Below are positions 41,990-51,070 of a stretch of 64,000 bases of DNA, piece by piece (the first letter of the stretch is position 1; every line of letters begins with the position of its first letter). The notes below the pieces were generated by a model, which did no database searches, was not told where the DNA came from, and saw only the letters and a list, made by a program, of their open reading frames with translations. This DNA is from Psychroflexus halocasei (GTDB lineage: Bacteria > Bacteroidota > Bacteroidia > Flavobacteriales > Flavobacteriaceae), in NCBI RefSeq assembly GCF_900107595.1, contig NZ_FNQF01000009.1, positions 56,598 to 120,597 on the forward strand, in the 5' to 3' direction. A program made the translations under genes and the position numbers.

Positions 41990-43756
41990 GTGAACATTCA
42001 ATTCTACGAAGATAAAATCTCTAAAACGAATCTGAAACTTAATAAAGTTAAGTCCAAATTGTTGTTATCAAGCCTTTTCAGGCTTTTTGTGTTTATGGCA
42101 ACGCTATTTTCTGTTTATTGGTTTTGGGGCTCAGCAAGATTTGTCATCGGAACAATAATTGTTTTCATCATTCTCTTTTTGGTACTCGTTACGAGACATC
42201 AGAAAATTGTAGATCAAAAAACAATTTTATTGAATATAATTACGATTAATCAAAACGAGATTCAAGCGCTTAACGGTGATTATTCAGCTTTTGCAGATGG
42301 TGAAAATTATACGGATCCAACACATGAGTTTAGCCATGATATTGATTTGTTTGGCTTGCGTTCATTTTTTCAATTTTTAAATAGAACAGCTTTAAAAGAA
42401 GGAGAGCAGAAGTTAGCAAATTTATTGACCTCAAATGATCACGATCATATTCATCAAAAGCAAAAAGCCATACAAGAGCTTGCTAGAAAGGTTGATTATC
42501 GTCAATCATTTTCAGCTGAAGCCATGCGGGTTGAAACGCAAACAAGTACTAAAGAAATTCATGATTGGGTGTCGAGTTACAAAACTTTTGTACCTAAAAT
42601 AATGCGCTGGCTGCCAACTGTTTTTTCAGTTTTATCGCTTGTTGTTATCGGCTTATACTTCTTCGATGTAATCAAGGTGATGCAGCTTTTACTATGGATG
42701 TTTATCGGTTTAATTATCGTTGGAGTTTACGTTAAAAAAACAACGAAATTATATCAAGATATCAGTCGGATGCAAAGCTTTTTTCAGAGTTATCAAAAGT
42801 TGATTTCCGATATAGAAAATGAAAATTTTGAAAGTGAACTTTTAAAAGAATTACAATCTAAAATAAAAAGTACGCCAAAAGCTTCAGAAAGACTGAGAAA
42901 GATCAATCGTGCGATTGATGGATTTGAACAACGTAATAATCTTCTTTTAGGTTTGTTTTTAAATGCATTTTTGTTGTGGGATGCAAAATACACTTACATT
43001 ATTGAGCAATGGATCATCAATAATAAAACTGATGTTTCTAATTGGTTTTATTGCATAGCTGAGTTTGATGCTTATCACAGTTTAGCCAACTTGGCGTATA
43101 ATAAAACGACTTATAATTATCCTGAAATTTTAGATGATAAGAGTGAATTTGTTATCAAATCTGAGAAAGCTGTTCATCCGTTACTAGATGAAGGTGTTGC
43201 TGTTAAAAATGATTTCAAGATCTCTTCTCAAGAATTTCTGATTGTGACAGGAGCAAATATGGCTGGGAAAAGTACTTTTTTGAGAACCTTATCTTTACAG
43301 ATTTTAATGTCTAATTTGGGTTTGCCAGTTCGTGCAGAATCTTCAGAATACAGACCGATTAAATTGATTACAAGTATGCGAACTTCAGATTCATTGATGG
43401 ATGAATCCTCTTATTTTTATGCTGAATTGAGTCGATTAAAGTACATAATCGATCACAGTGAAAAGGATGATTATTTTATCATTTTAGATGAAATCTTAAA
43501 AGGAACAAACTCAAAAGACAAAGCTGAAGGTTCTAAAAAATATGTGGAGAGATTATTAAAAACATCGAGTCAGGGTGTGATCGCAACGCATGATTTAAGC
43601 CTTTGTACATTAGAAAATGAACATCAAGAAATTAGTAATTATCATTTTGATGCAGATATTACAAATGATAACTTAACTTTTGACTATAAATTGAAATCAG
43701 GTATTTGTGAGAATATGAATGCTTCTTTCTTGATGAAGAAAATGAATATTGTTTAA
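41990..43756 (+). CDS. Membrane-linked MutS-type ATPase
   Basis: A 588-residue protein with the ATPase and lever parts of the MutS family but none of the mismatch-reading N-terminal domain. It has hydrophobic pairs near 28-66 and 205-245, suggesting a membrane anchor, then Walker A GANMAGKSTF (about 420-429), LPVRAES, TSMRTSDSLMDESSYFYAEL, Walker B ILDEILKGTNS and GVIATHDLSL. Soluble MutS2 lacks such helices, so this is a separate branch of unknown role. I start at the GTG at 41990; the TTG at 41969 is inside the -7 box. Confidence 0.78.
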   Translation: MNIQFYEDKISKTNLKLNKVKSKLLLSSLFRLFVFMATLFSVYWFWGSARFVIGTIIVFIILFLVLVTRHQKIVDQKTILLNIITINQNEIQALNGDYSAFADGENYTDPTHEFSHDIDLFGLRSFFQFLNRTALKEGEQKLANLLTSNDHDHIHQKQKAIQELARKVDYRQSFSAEAMRVETQTSTKEIHDWVSSYKTFVPKIMRWLPTVFSVLSLVVIGLYFFDVIKVMQLLLWMFIGLIIVGVYVKKTTKLYQDISRMQSFFQSYQKLISDIENENFESELLKELQSKIKSTPKASERLRKINRAIDGFEQRNNLLLGLFLNAFLLWDAKYTYIIEQWIINNKTDVSNWFYCIAEFDAYHSLANLAYNKTTYNYPEILDDKSEFVIKSEKAVHPLLDEGVAVKNDFKISSQEFLIVTGANMAGKSTFLRTLSLQILMSNLGLPVRAESSEYRPIKLITSMRTSDSLMDESSYFYAELSRLKYIIDHSEKDDYFIILDEILKGTNSKDKAEGSKKYVERLLKTSSQGVIATHDLSLCTLENEHQEISNYHFDADITNDNLTFDYKLKSGICENMNASFLMKKMNIV

Positions 43757-44469
43757 TCTTTTAAAACTAAATTAATCACATCAATTTTTTGTTCACCAAT
43801 GATTTTTCTTTCAATAAAATAATGATCAAAATCTGTGGGCTTATAACTGCTAAGTGAAGTCTTTTCAATCTTTTCACCATCTATCTTGACTAGATAAGCA
43901 TCGTCAAAAAACCATTTCTCAAAAAGAAATTGTTCAATTTTGTTTTGCTCGGGTTCTTTGTTAAATATTGGTAGGAAGCTAGGAAGCTTTTCATTATTGA
44001 CTTGCTGTTCAAAGCTCATTTTCTTATAAATATCTTTGATAAAGTTTAACTCTATTTCTCTGTAATAGCGCTCATCTTCTTCAAGCGATTTCCAATACCT
44101 AATCAACGTATTATATTGAGAAATTATGCTTTTTGTAACGACACTACTATTCGAAAAATTTTGAATAGAGGATCTTTGAATGTTTAAAACATTATAATCT
44201 GTTTTCCGGATTTTTTCTTTAATTTCATCAATAAAAAGATCGCTTGTTGTATGGTCAACGATGAGAGTTAAACTAGTGAGATGCTCAGAATCATGAATTT
44301 TCGGGGTATATTCTTCAGTCAAAACTTGATGAAGCTCGTTGAGATTAACTGCTTTATTGTTAATGAAAATAATAGAATCATTTTCTACTCTCAGTTCATA
44401 AAACCTGTTTTGAGACATCAGAACTGAAAAACTCATGAGTAAAAAAGCACATGTTATGTATTTCAACAT
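43753..44469 (-). CDS. Exported protein of unknown function
   Basis: A 238-residue protein with a signal peptide (MLKYITCAFLLMSFSVLMSQ). The first half has an ExbD-like or sensor-like strand pattern (LTSLTLIVDHTTSDLFIDEI); the rest is helical and charged. I do not recognise a family. It lies 39 bases after the polytopic mannosyltransferase gene on the same strand and may be the last gene of that long run. It overlaps the convergent MutS-like gene by 4 bases. Confidence 0.5.
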   Translation of the reverse strand: MLKYITCAFLLMSFSVLMSQNRFYELRVENDSIIFINNKAVNLNELHQVLTEEYTPKIHDSEHLTSLTLIVDHTTSDLFIDEIKEKIRKTDYNVLNIQRSSIQNFSNSSVVTKSIISQYNTLIRYWKSLEEDERYYREIELNFIKDIYKKMSFEQQVNNEKLPSFLPIFNKEPEQNKIEQFLFEKWFFDDAYLVKIDGEKIEKTSLSSYKPTDFDHYFIERKIIGEQKIDVINLVLKD

Positions 44470-44508
44470 TTTTTGATGTAAAATTAAACAATATTTAATG
44501 ATTGAATT

Positions 44509-45903
44509 TTAATTTTCAAGATGTTTAATCTTTTTTTGAAATAAATAATGATACCTTTTAGATAATATGATAACTAAAAAAATAAAAGCATATTCAATCA
44601 TAACTATCCATAGATTCTCACTGAAATAATTTTGATGATAAGCGTGGTAGCTCAAAATGATGCTCAAGCTCCATACCCAAAACAATTTTTGTTTCGTTAA
44701 CATGCTAACACCAAAAGGCAGAATTAAATACCAAGGGTGTATCGTTGTTGAGAGCAGCAAATAAATTGTAAATATATAAACAATACGTTTTAAAAAATCG
44801 ACTTCTCTGTTGTTTTTATATTGATAAAAACTCGTGAATATCACCAAGCTAAAGATGCTAATAGCAAGGAGTTTCCCGATTAAACTTATCGCATTATAAT
44901 CTACCCATTGATATCCGATTTCTCTAAAAATATAATACAAACTCGCGTTAAATTCAAATTTTTGAAACCACAAACTTAAACTACTTTGATAAGATGAAAT
45001 CAAATTTTCATCAATGAAATTGACGTAGGCTAAACCAATTATTAAACTTGATAGAAGAAGAATTTGAGTTGATTTTATAAAATTCTTTTTATTGTTTCCT
45101 CTGTAAAATTGATAGCTAAGAATTAATGGAAAAATAATTAACGGAAGTAATTTTGACAAAATGGATAATGACAAGAAAATTGAGATTAATCTCACAGATG
45201 AATTCTTTAACATGTGATAGATGAATCCTAAAAAGAAAAATAGCATTACAACTTCAAAGTGCAGATTCCCCGTGATTTCTAGTATTATTAACGGGTTAAG
45301 AATAAAGTAAAAAACATAGTGTTTTTTTATTTTGAGAAATTTTAAAATTTTTATCAAAAAAAAGATGATTCCTATTTCAGCTAACCAGTTGATTGCTCTC
45401 AAAAAAATTATGTTGTTGATTAGTGAATCTTTGGAAACTCCGTAGCTTAAAGTATAGATCCATTGCGCTATTGGTGGATAATTTGTATGATTCCCAGCGC
45501 TTAAATCACCCATTTTCTGTACAAGGAATTTTGCGAAACCGAGATTCTCTAGATGATGTTTTTCTAAAAATGTTTGAGGTAAAGCGACATAAGCATTATA
45601 GCCTTCCCAGTTGAGCATTCCATCCCAAATAAATCTATAAAAATCTTGTGATAAAGCAGGAATGTGATTAATGAAAAAAAGCCGAATGATGATTGCTAAA
45701 CCAAAAAGTAGCCAAACTTTTTTTTTGAAAAGTTCCGTTAGAATTATACTGAATCCGAAAGCAAGTCCATAATAACTAAAAAGCTTCAGGTGTTCGTAAC
45801 GCTCTGTATTAAAGCTTAGTTCAGCATAAACAAGTAGCATCAAAGCAATCGATAGAAAACCTGCTAACTTTTTGTTTTGATGTATAAAATTTAATGCTTT
45901 CAA
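44509..45903 (-). CDS. Polytopic GT-C-type mannosyltransferase
   Basis: A 464-residue membrane protein with about twelve helices. The segment PALSQDFYRFIWDGMLNWEG puts an acidic and aromatic motif in the first external loop, as in GT-C transferases that take sugars from polyprenyl-phosphate donors. The later TIHPWYLILPFG segment is also common in that group. Translation appears to begin at a TTG 5 bases after the stop of the upstream GT2. The DPM-type enzyme three genes up could make its donor. Confidence 0.75.
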   Translation of the reverse strand: MKALNFIHQNKKLAGFLSIALMLLVYAELSFNTERYEHLKLFSYYGLAFGFSIILTELFKKKVWLLFGLAIIIRLFFINHIPALSQDFYRFIWDGMLNWEGYNAYVALPQTFLEKHHLENLGFAKFLVQKMGDLSAGNHTNYPPIAQWIYTLSYGVSKDSLINNIIFLRAINWLAEIGIIFFLIKILKFLKIKKHYVFYFILNPLIILEITGNLHFEVVMLFFFLGFIYHMLKNSSVRLISIFLSLSILSKLLPLIIFPLILSYQFYRGNNKKNFIKSTQILLLSSLIIGLAYVNFIDENLISSYQSSLSLWFQKFEFNASLYYIFREIGYQWVDYNAISLIGKLLAISIFSLVIFTSFYQYKNNREVDFLKRIVYIFTIYLLLSTTIHPWYLILPFGVSMLTKQKLFWVWSLSIILSYHAYHQNYFSENLWIVMIEYAFIFLVIILSKRYHYLFQKKIKHLEN

Positions 45904-45908
45904 TTAAT

Positions 45909-47351
45909 CTATTTTGAAAAAATACTCTTGTAAGAAACAAAACTAAAACCTAAAAACAACATCACATGAAAGAATAATAAACCGTATTCATTTAATCGAA
46001 AAGCTGAATAAATCCCGAATGCGAAATAGATTGCCAAGCAAACTTCAAGAATATTGACGACTGATATTTGTTTCTTAATATAAGTGTTGTTTTCTAATAC
46101 ATTATTAAGTTTAGGCGTTCTGATAAAAGCAGATTTCTTTCCAAAGTGTCCTTCCAAAACAGCAATTGAATTATGTAATGATAAACCCATTGCAGCAGAG
46201 AAAAAAGAGACAAATAAAAAGATGAATTCAAAGAAATTAACTTTTGATTGTTCATTTATCGATTTAAAGCTTTTCCAGTAAACAATTAAAAATAAAATAG
46301 TGCTTATGCCCAAAATACTCATCGCATAAAAAAACCATTTTAATTCGGGATGAGTTGCTTTGATAAATAATAAAGGAACGCTGATTATGGCGAGCAATAG
46401 GACAACAAGAAACATACTACTATTAAGCAGATGAAAAAAGCTATGAATTTTTGTTCTTAAACTCATCTCTGAACTTTGAAAAACTTTTTTGAAATTCTTT
46501 CTAAAATTTTCTGCTGCGCCTTTATTCCATCTAAATTGTTGCGATCGTGTTGCACTCATAACAGCTGGAAGTTCAGCTTCAGCAACAACACCTTCAAGAT
46601 ATACGAATTCCCAATTTTTGAGCTGAGCTCTATAGCTTAAATCTAAATCTTCCGTCAGAGTATCACCTTGCCAATTGCCAGCATCAATGATGCAGGTTTT
46701 ACGCCAAACACCTGCGGTTCCATTAAAATTGATAAAATGTTTTGAAAGATTTCTGCCAACTTGCTCAAGTGTAAAATGAAAATCTAGTGCAAAAGCTTGA
46801 ATTTTGGTCAACAAACTATCTTCTCTGTTGATGTGTCCCCAACGCGTTTGAACCACACCAATTTTATCATCGCTAAAATGCGGAATTGTCTTTTTAAGCC
46901 AATCTGATGAAGGCATAAAGTCGGCATCAAAAACAGCAATAAACTCACCTTCAGCATTTTTCAAACCTTCTTTTAAGGCGCCTGCCTTGAAGCCAACGCG
47001 GTTCTTTCGCCAGATGTGTTTGATGTTGACACCTTGATGTTGATAGTTTTCAACAATTTTTTTTGTTTTGATGATTGATTCGTCTGTAGAATCATCGAGA
47101 ATCTGGATCTCTATTTTATCTTGAGGATAATCTATTTTGACAATATTATGTATCAAGCGTTCAACAACGTAACTTTCATTAAAAATAGGAAGTTGAATTG
47201 TGACTTTAGGCCAAGATTTAAGCTGTTTGATTTTATGCTTTTGAGGTTGATTCCTGTATTTAAGATAAAGATCAAATTGCACTAAACTGTAAAGAAAAAC
47301 TAAGAGCAAAAGTAGCGCATAGATGATAAGGATGAGATATGTCAAAATCAC
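45909..47351 (-). CDS. Cellulose-synthase-like GT2 glycosyltransferase
   Basis: A 480-residue membrane glycosyltransferase. One N-terminal helix precedes the GT2 core: IQILDDSTD, the catalytic FDADFMPS, DTLTEDLDLSYRAQ and the acceptor motif QQFRWNKG. At least four C-terminal helices follow. The plan matches processive enzymes and glucosylceramide-synthase-like enzymes that act on lipids. It starts at a GTG overlapping the stop of the previous gene by 4 bases, so it is translationally coupled. Confidence 0.85.
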   Translation of the reverse strand: MILTYLILIIYALLLLLVFLYSLVQFDLYLKYRNQPQKHKIKQLKSWPKVTIQLPIFNESYVVERLIHNIVKIDYPQDKIEIQILDDSTDESIIKTKKIVENYQHQGVNIKHIWRKNRVGFKAGALKEGLKNAEGEFIAVFDADFMPSSDWLKKTIPHFSDDKIGVVQTRWGHINREDSLLTKIQAFALDFHFTLEQVGRNLSKHFINFNGTAGVWRKTCIIDAGNWQGDTLTEDLDLSYRAQLKNWEFVYLEGVVAEAELPAVMSATRSQQFRWNKGAAENFRKNFKKVFQSSEMSLRTKIHSFFHLLNSSMFLVVLLLAIISVPLLFIKATHPELKWFFYAMSILGISTILFLIVYWKSFKSINEQSKVNFFEFIFLFVSFFSAAMGLSLHNSIAVLEGHFGKKSAFIRTPKLNNVLENNTYIKKQISVVNILEVCLAIYFAFGIYSAFRLNEYGLLFFHVMLFLGFSFVSYKSIFSK

Positions 47352-48040
47352 TTTGCAGGATATTTAATAATCCAACCAATTATTTTTATACCAGCAAAAA
47401 CAGCACCTTTCACAGTTCCTGAGACTTTAGAAGTTCCGATTCTGTTTCTGTAATTTACCTTAACTTCCTTATACTTCAAATTATATTTTAGTGCTTTCAA
47501 TTGCATTTCAATTGTCCAGCCATAAGTCTTGTCTTGCATATCAAGCATCAACAGCTTATCGTATTTGATAGCTCTAAAAGGACCAAGGTCAGTAAATTTT
47601 GCATTGTATAAAATCTTCATGAGAGTTGTAGAAAGCCAGTTTCCAAAAACCTGAGGGAAAGTCATCGCACCTTTTTCTCTTCCTTTTTTGTGGCGAGCTC
47701 CCAAAACAAAATCATAATGATCATTAATAATTGGGGAAACAATTTGCGTTAAATCTTCAGGATAATCACTGAAGTCTCCATCTAAAAAAACAATTATGTC
47801 AGTTTCAGGTGCATTATTTTTGATGTAATCCATACCTTTTAAGCAGGCATAGCCATAACCTTTTTGCTTTTCTTTTAAAACTGTCGCACCAGCATTTTTA
47901 GCGTTTTCTTCAGTTTGATCAGTTGAGTTATTACTGATAACAATCACTTCATCGACAATTTTAGGAATGTGACTAACAACTTTTCCGATGGAATCTGCTT
48001 CATTGAAAGCAGGAATAATAACCCGAATACTCTTTTTCAT
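47348..48040 (-). CDS. GT2 glycosyltransferase, polyprenyl-phosphate sugar synthase type
   Basis: A 230-residue soluble or peripheral enzyme resembling dolichol-phosphate mannose synthase. It has VIIPAFNEADSIGKV at the start, the metal site VFLDGDFSDYP and GARHKKGREKGAMT. It lacks the large C-terminal membrane domain. The likely product is polyprenyl-phosphate mannose or glucose, which the polytopic GT-C enzyme nearby could use. Its ATG overlaps the polyferredoxin stop (TAATG). Confidence 0.83.
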   Translation of the reverse strand: MKKSIRVIIPAFNEADSIGKVVSHIPKIVDEVIVISNNSTDQTEENAKNAGATVLKEKQKGYGYACLKGMDYIKNNAPETDIIVFLDGDFSDYPEDLTQIVSPIINDHYDFVLGARHKKGREKGAMTFPQVFGNWLSTTLMKILYNAKFTDLGPFRAIKYDKLLMLDMQDKTYGWTIEMQLKALKYNLKYKEVKVNYRNRIGTSKVSGTVKGAVFAGIKIIGWIIKYPAK

Positions 48041-49623
48041 TATTTTGTTTTCTCATTGAAAAATTCCATCAAATCAATGTCGTTACCCGTTGTGATTTCT
48101 TTTTGATTAATGCGGTTATCAAGTGAATCGTTTTCTAGTTTTAATACACCACGAGGGCAAACTGAAGCACAGATACCGCAACCAACGCAAGATGAACGCA
48201 CAATGTTTTCTCCCTTTTGAGCATAAGCTCTAACATCGATTCCCATTTCGCAATAGGTAGAACAGTTTCCGCAAGAAATGCACTGTCCGCCATTTGTTGT
48301 GATTCTGAATTTAGAAAATAAGCGTTGTTGCATACCTAAAACTGCGGCCATCGGGCAGCCAAAACGACACCAAACACGATTTCCAAAAATGGGGTAGAAA
48401 CCAACGCCAATTACACCAGAAAAAGCTGCACCAATTAGAAAACCATAAGTTTCGCGAAGCTTGTGTGCTGGGAAAAGAAAAATATCTTGATTATAATTGA
48501 AGTAATTGATACATATCATTGAGAGGATCACAATGAGGTAACCAGCTCCAGCATATTTTGCGTCTTTGGCAAGTTCTTCTTTTTTGAAATACATGAGCAA
48601 ACCAAAAACAAGGCTAAGAAAGCCAGCTGAACTCCATAGAAAAACATCTTTTGTAAACCAAAATTCGTCTGGGTTTTGACCTAAATATGAATATATAACA
48701 GCGATTGTCATGACTGTTACAAAAACTAAAACACTGTGAATCACCCAACGCTCAACTTTCCATGCAAAAACTGATTTATCAGAAAGATGTCTGTAAGGGT
48801 CGCCAGCAGTTTCTGCTAATCCACCACAACCGCATACCCAGCTGCAATACCAGCGTTTACCATATTTGTAGGTGAGAATAGGAGAGATCACAAAAATTGA
48901 TAGAATGCCAAAAGTGAACATGATCAAGCCAATCGAACCAGCGCTAAAAAATGAATCGAGTTTATAGCCAGCAAAAAGATCATAATTTAAAGGCCAAATA
49001 TTGGCTGGATTAAAGTAAGGCTGATTCAATCGCATGAGAATTTCAGGAATCAAAAAGGCAAAGCCTAACTGAAAAAACATCACCGAGAATGTTCTCAAAA
49101 CTTCATATCTGTTATGTCTGTATTTTTTAATGAATTTATATCCGAAAATGAAAATTGCCAAAGTATATAAAGTTCCGTATACAAACCATTGACTAGCTGG
49201 ACCGCCATTAATGAGGCGACTCAATGGATCAAAAAGAGAGATGATACCTGTGTTTGCGCCTTCGCTATTTAATCCTAAATATTCAGGATACCAATATAAA
49301 GCAACGTAAAACATCGTTAACGCTAAGGCTGTTATCCATGCATAAAGCCCACGACTTGTCATTGATTTAAACCAAACCCCATCATTTTTAATTCCAGGTT
49401 GTTTGCTTTTGTACAAGTCATAAGAAAAACCGACTGTTCCTAAAGTCATGAGCCCGAGACTTAGACTTAAAAAAAGTGTTTTATTGGGAAAATTGACATT
49501 TGCAATGGCTAAAATAAGTATGAAAAGTCCTGTTATTCCAATAGCACTAAATATCTTCTGTGCTTTTGATAATGCGGCTGGCTTTTCACCAGTCATTGCC
49601 ATGTTTCTTTCAAACTTGCTCAT
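48040..49623 (-). CDS. NapH/NosR-like membrane polyferredoxin
   Basis: A 527-residue membrane protein with about ten helices and four cysteine clusters. Two lie next to membrane helices in the pattern of NapH/NosR-type proteins: CSWVCGCGG and CRFGCPMA. The soluble C-terminus has two 4Fe-4S ferredoxin motifs, CISCGNCSTYCEMG and CVGCGICASVCPRG. It should carry electrons across or along the inner membrane. It lies 10 bases after a flavoprotein gene that could feed it electrons. No nitrate, nitrite or nitrous oxide reductase gene is near. Confidence 0.82.
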   Translation of the reverse strand: MSKFERNMAMTGEKPAALSKAQKIFSAIGITGLFILILAIANVNFPNKTLFLSLSLGLMTLGTVGFSYDLYKSKQPGIKNDGVWFKSMTSRGLYAWITALALTMFYVALYWYPEYLGLNSEGANTGIISLFDPLSRLINGGPASQWFVYGTLYTLAIFIFGYKFIKKYRHNRYEVLRTFSVMFFQLGFAFLIPEILMRLNQPYFNPANIWPLNYDLFAGYKLDSFFSAGSIGLIMFTFGILSIFVISPILTYKYGKRWYCSWVCGCGGLAETAGDPYRHLSDKSVFAWKVERWVIHSVLVFVTVMTIAVIYSYLGQNPDEFWFTKDVFLWSSAGFLSLVFGLLMYFKKEELAKDAKYAGAGYLIVILSMICINYFNYNQDIFLFPAHKLRETYGFLIGAAFSGVIGVGFYPIFGNRVWCRFGCPMAAVLGMQQRLFSKFRITTNGGQCISCGNCSTYCEMGIDVRAYAQKGENIVRSSCVGCGICASVCPRGVLKLENDSLDNRINQKEITTGNDIDLMEFFNEKTK

Positions 49624-49633
49624 CTATTTAATA

Positions 49634-50929
49634 TTAAAGATGTTTTTGGTAACTTTTAAAAATATCTTTTTCATGTGACTGATAAAACTCTGGATCAAAA
49701 TTGGCTTGTTTTAAATTTTTCATCACTTCCAGAATTGTTTTGTTTTGCTCAAGCCATCCATTCACAACCTCATGTCTCAATCTAATTCCGAATGTATTGA
49801 TACCTACAAATTTATCGTTTTCTTTATTGAAGTTCACCGTCATTGCTTTCGTTCCATCTGAGTGAGACCAATGCAATTGTTTGTGATTTTCAATTTCGGT
49901 AGGATAAACCCAGCCATAAGTTTGATATTCAATATCGAAAAATTTAGCCGAGTTAAACCAATGTCCAGGATTGTAGGTCATCGGTTTGCCACAAATCGTT
50001 TGTGCGACTGTTTCGCCCATCATTTTTCCTGTGTACCAAACAGCTTCAATTGAAGGCCTGTTCTGGATAGCTTCACGATGTTCAGCACAATCTCCAATTG
50101 CATAAATATTGTCATAATTTGTTTTTAAATAAGGATTGACAAGAACACCCCTATTTGTTTCAATCGAAGTTTGGCTTAGCATTTCTAATCTGGGTTTAAC
50201 GCCTGTTGTTAAGCCAACGAGATCACATTGAATGGTTTCGCCTGTTTCCTTTATTTTGACAGCCCTAACTTTTCCGTTTTCATCGGTTAGAATTTCATCA
50301 AGATTTATTTTCAACCTTAAATCGATTTGGTGTTTTTTGATGTGTTCATCAATAAGCTGTGCGTCGTGTTTGGGTAAAACGTTGTTCCAAAAATGTTTTT
50401 CTCTAACCAAAAATGTAACAGGAATGTCACGTGTTGACAACATTTCAGCAAGTTCAATTCCTATTAATCCTCCACCGACGATGATAGCTCTTTTACAAGC
50501 ACGATTGTGAGGTGCATTTTTTTCTAAAAGTTCTAAATCTTGCTTGCTGTAGAGTCCTTGAACGCCATGAGCCTCTTGTCCTTTCCAGCCAAACTTTTGA
50601 GGTTCAGAGCCTGTTGCTATGATTAAATCTGTGTATTGTAAATGGCGTCCATCCTCTAGTTTGATACTTTTATCTTCCGGACTAATTTCGGTTACATAAG
50701 CTTTTAAGAGATTTATTCTATTTTTCTTCCAAAATTGATCTTCATAAGGTTTGAGATGGTTCCACTTCATGTGTCCCATATAAACGTACATCAAGGCAGT
50801 TCTTGAAAAAAAATATTCTGATTCAGAAGAAATGATCGTGATTCTTTTATCAGATAGTTTTCTGATATGCCTCGCAGCAGTCACTCCTGCAATTCCGTTA
50901 CCGATAATAATGACGTGCTCTTGTACCAA
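49634..50929 (-). CDS. NAD(P)H-dependent FAD oxidoreductase
   Basis: A 431-residue pyridine-nucleotide disulfide-type reductase without a CxxC redox pair. It has the FAD motif IIGNGIAG, the NAD(P) motif IVGGGLIGIE and the late FAD contact YAIGDCAEHR. The family includes the flavin part of assimilatory nitrite reductase and rubredoxin or ferredoxin reductases. The start seems to be a TTG; no ATG lies before the first strand. It leads the redox plus glycosyltransferase run, and the polyferredoxin is the natural electron partner. Confidence 0.82.
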   Translation of the reverse strand: MVQEHVIIIGNGIAGVTAARHIRKLSDKRITIISSESEYFFSRTALMYVYMGHMKWNHLKPYEDQFWKKNRINLLKAYVTEISPEDKSIKLEDGRHLQYTDLIIATGSEPQKFGWKGQEAHGVQGLYSKQDLELLEKNAPHNRACKRAIIVGGGLIGIELAEMLSTRDIPVTFLVREKHFWNNVLPKHDAQLIDEHIKKHQIDLRLKINLDEILTDENGKVRAVKIKETGETIQCDLVGLTTGVKPRLEMLSQTSIETNRGVLVNPYLKTNYDNIYAIGDCAEHREAIQNRPSIEAVWYTGKMMGETVAQTICGKPMTYNPGHWFNSAKFFDIEYQTYGWVYPTEIENHKQLHWSHSDGTKAMTVNFNKENDKFVGINTFGIRLRHEVVNGWLEQNKTILEVMKNLKQANFDPEFYQSHEKDIFKSYQKHL

Positions 50930-51017
50930 TTTTTGTTAAAGTTTATTGAATCTTAAAAGTGGATAAAACTAAGAAATTGAATGTACTCATTTTCTAAACA
51001 AACTCCCAAAAAATAAA

Positions 51018-51045
51018 AAAGAGGTTTGACAAATCAAACCTCTTT
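51018..51045 (-). terminator. Terminator of the sucA-sucB pair
   Basis: A perfect 12-bp stem (AAAGAGGTTTGA and its complement) with a CAAA loop, followed on the minus strand by a long T-run, 25 bases after the sucB stop. Confidence 0.85.
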
Positions 51046-51070
51046 CTCATATTTTCAAAGAAGATATAAA

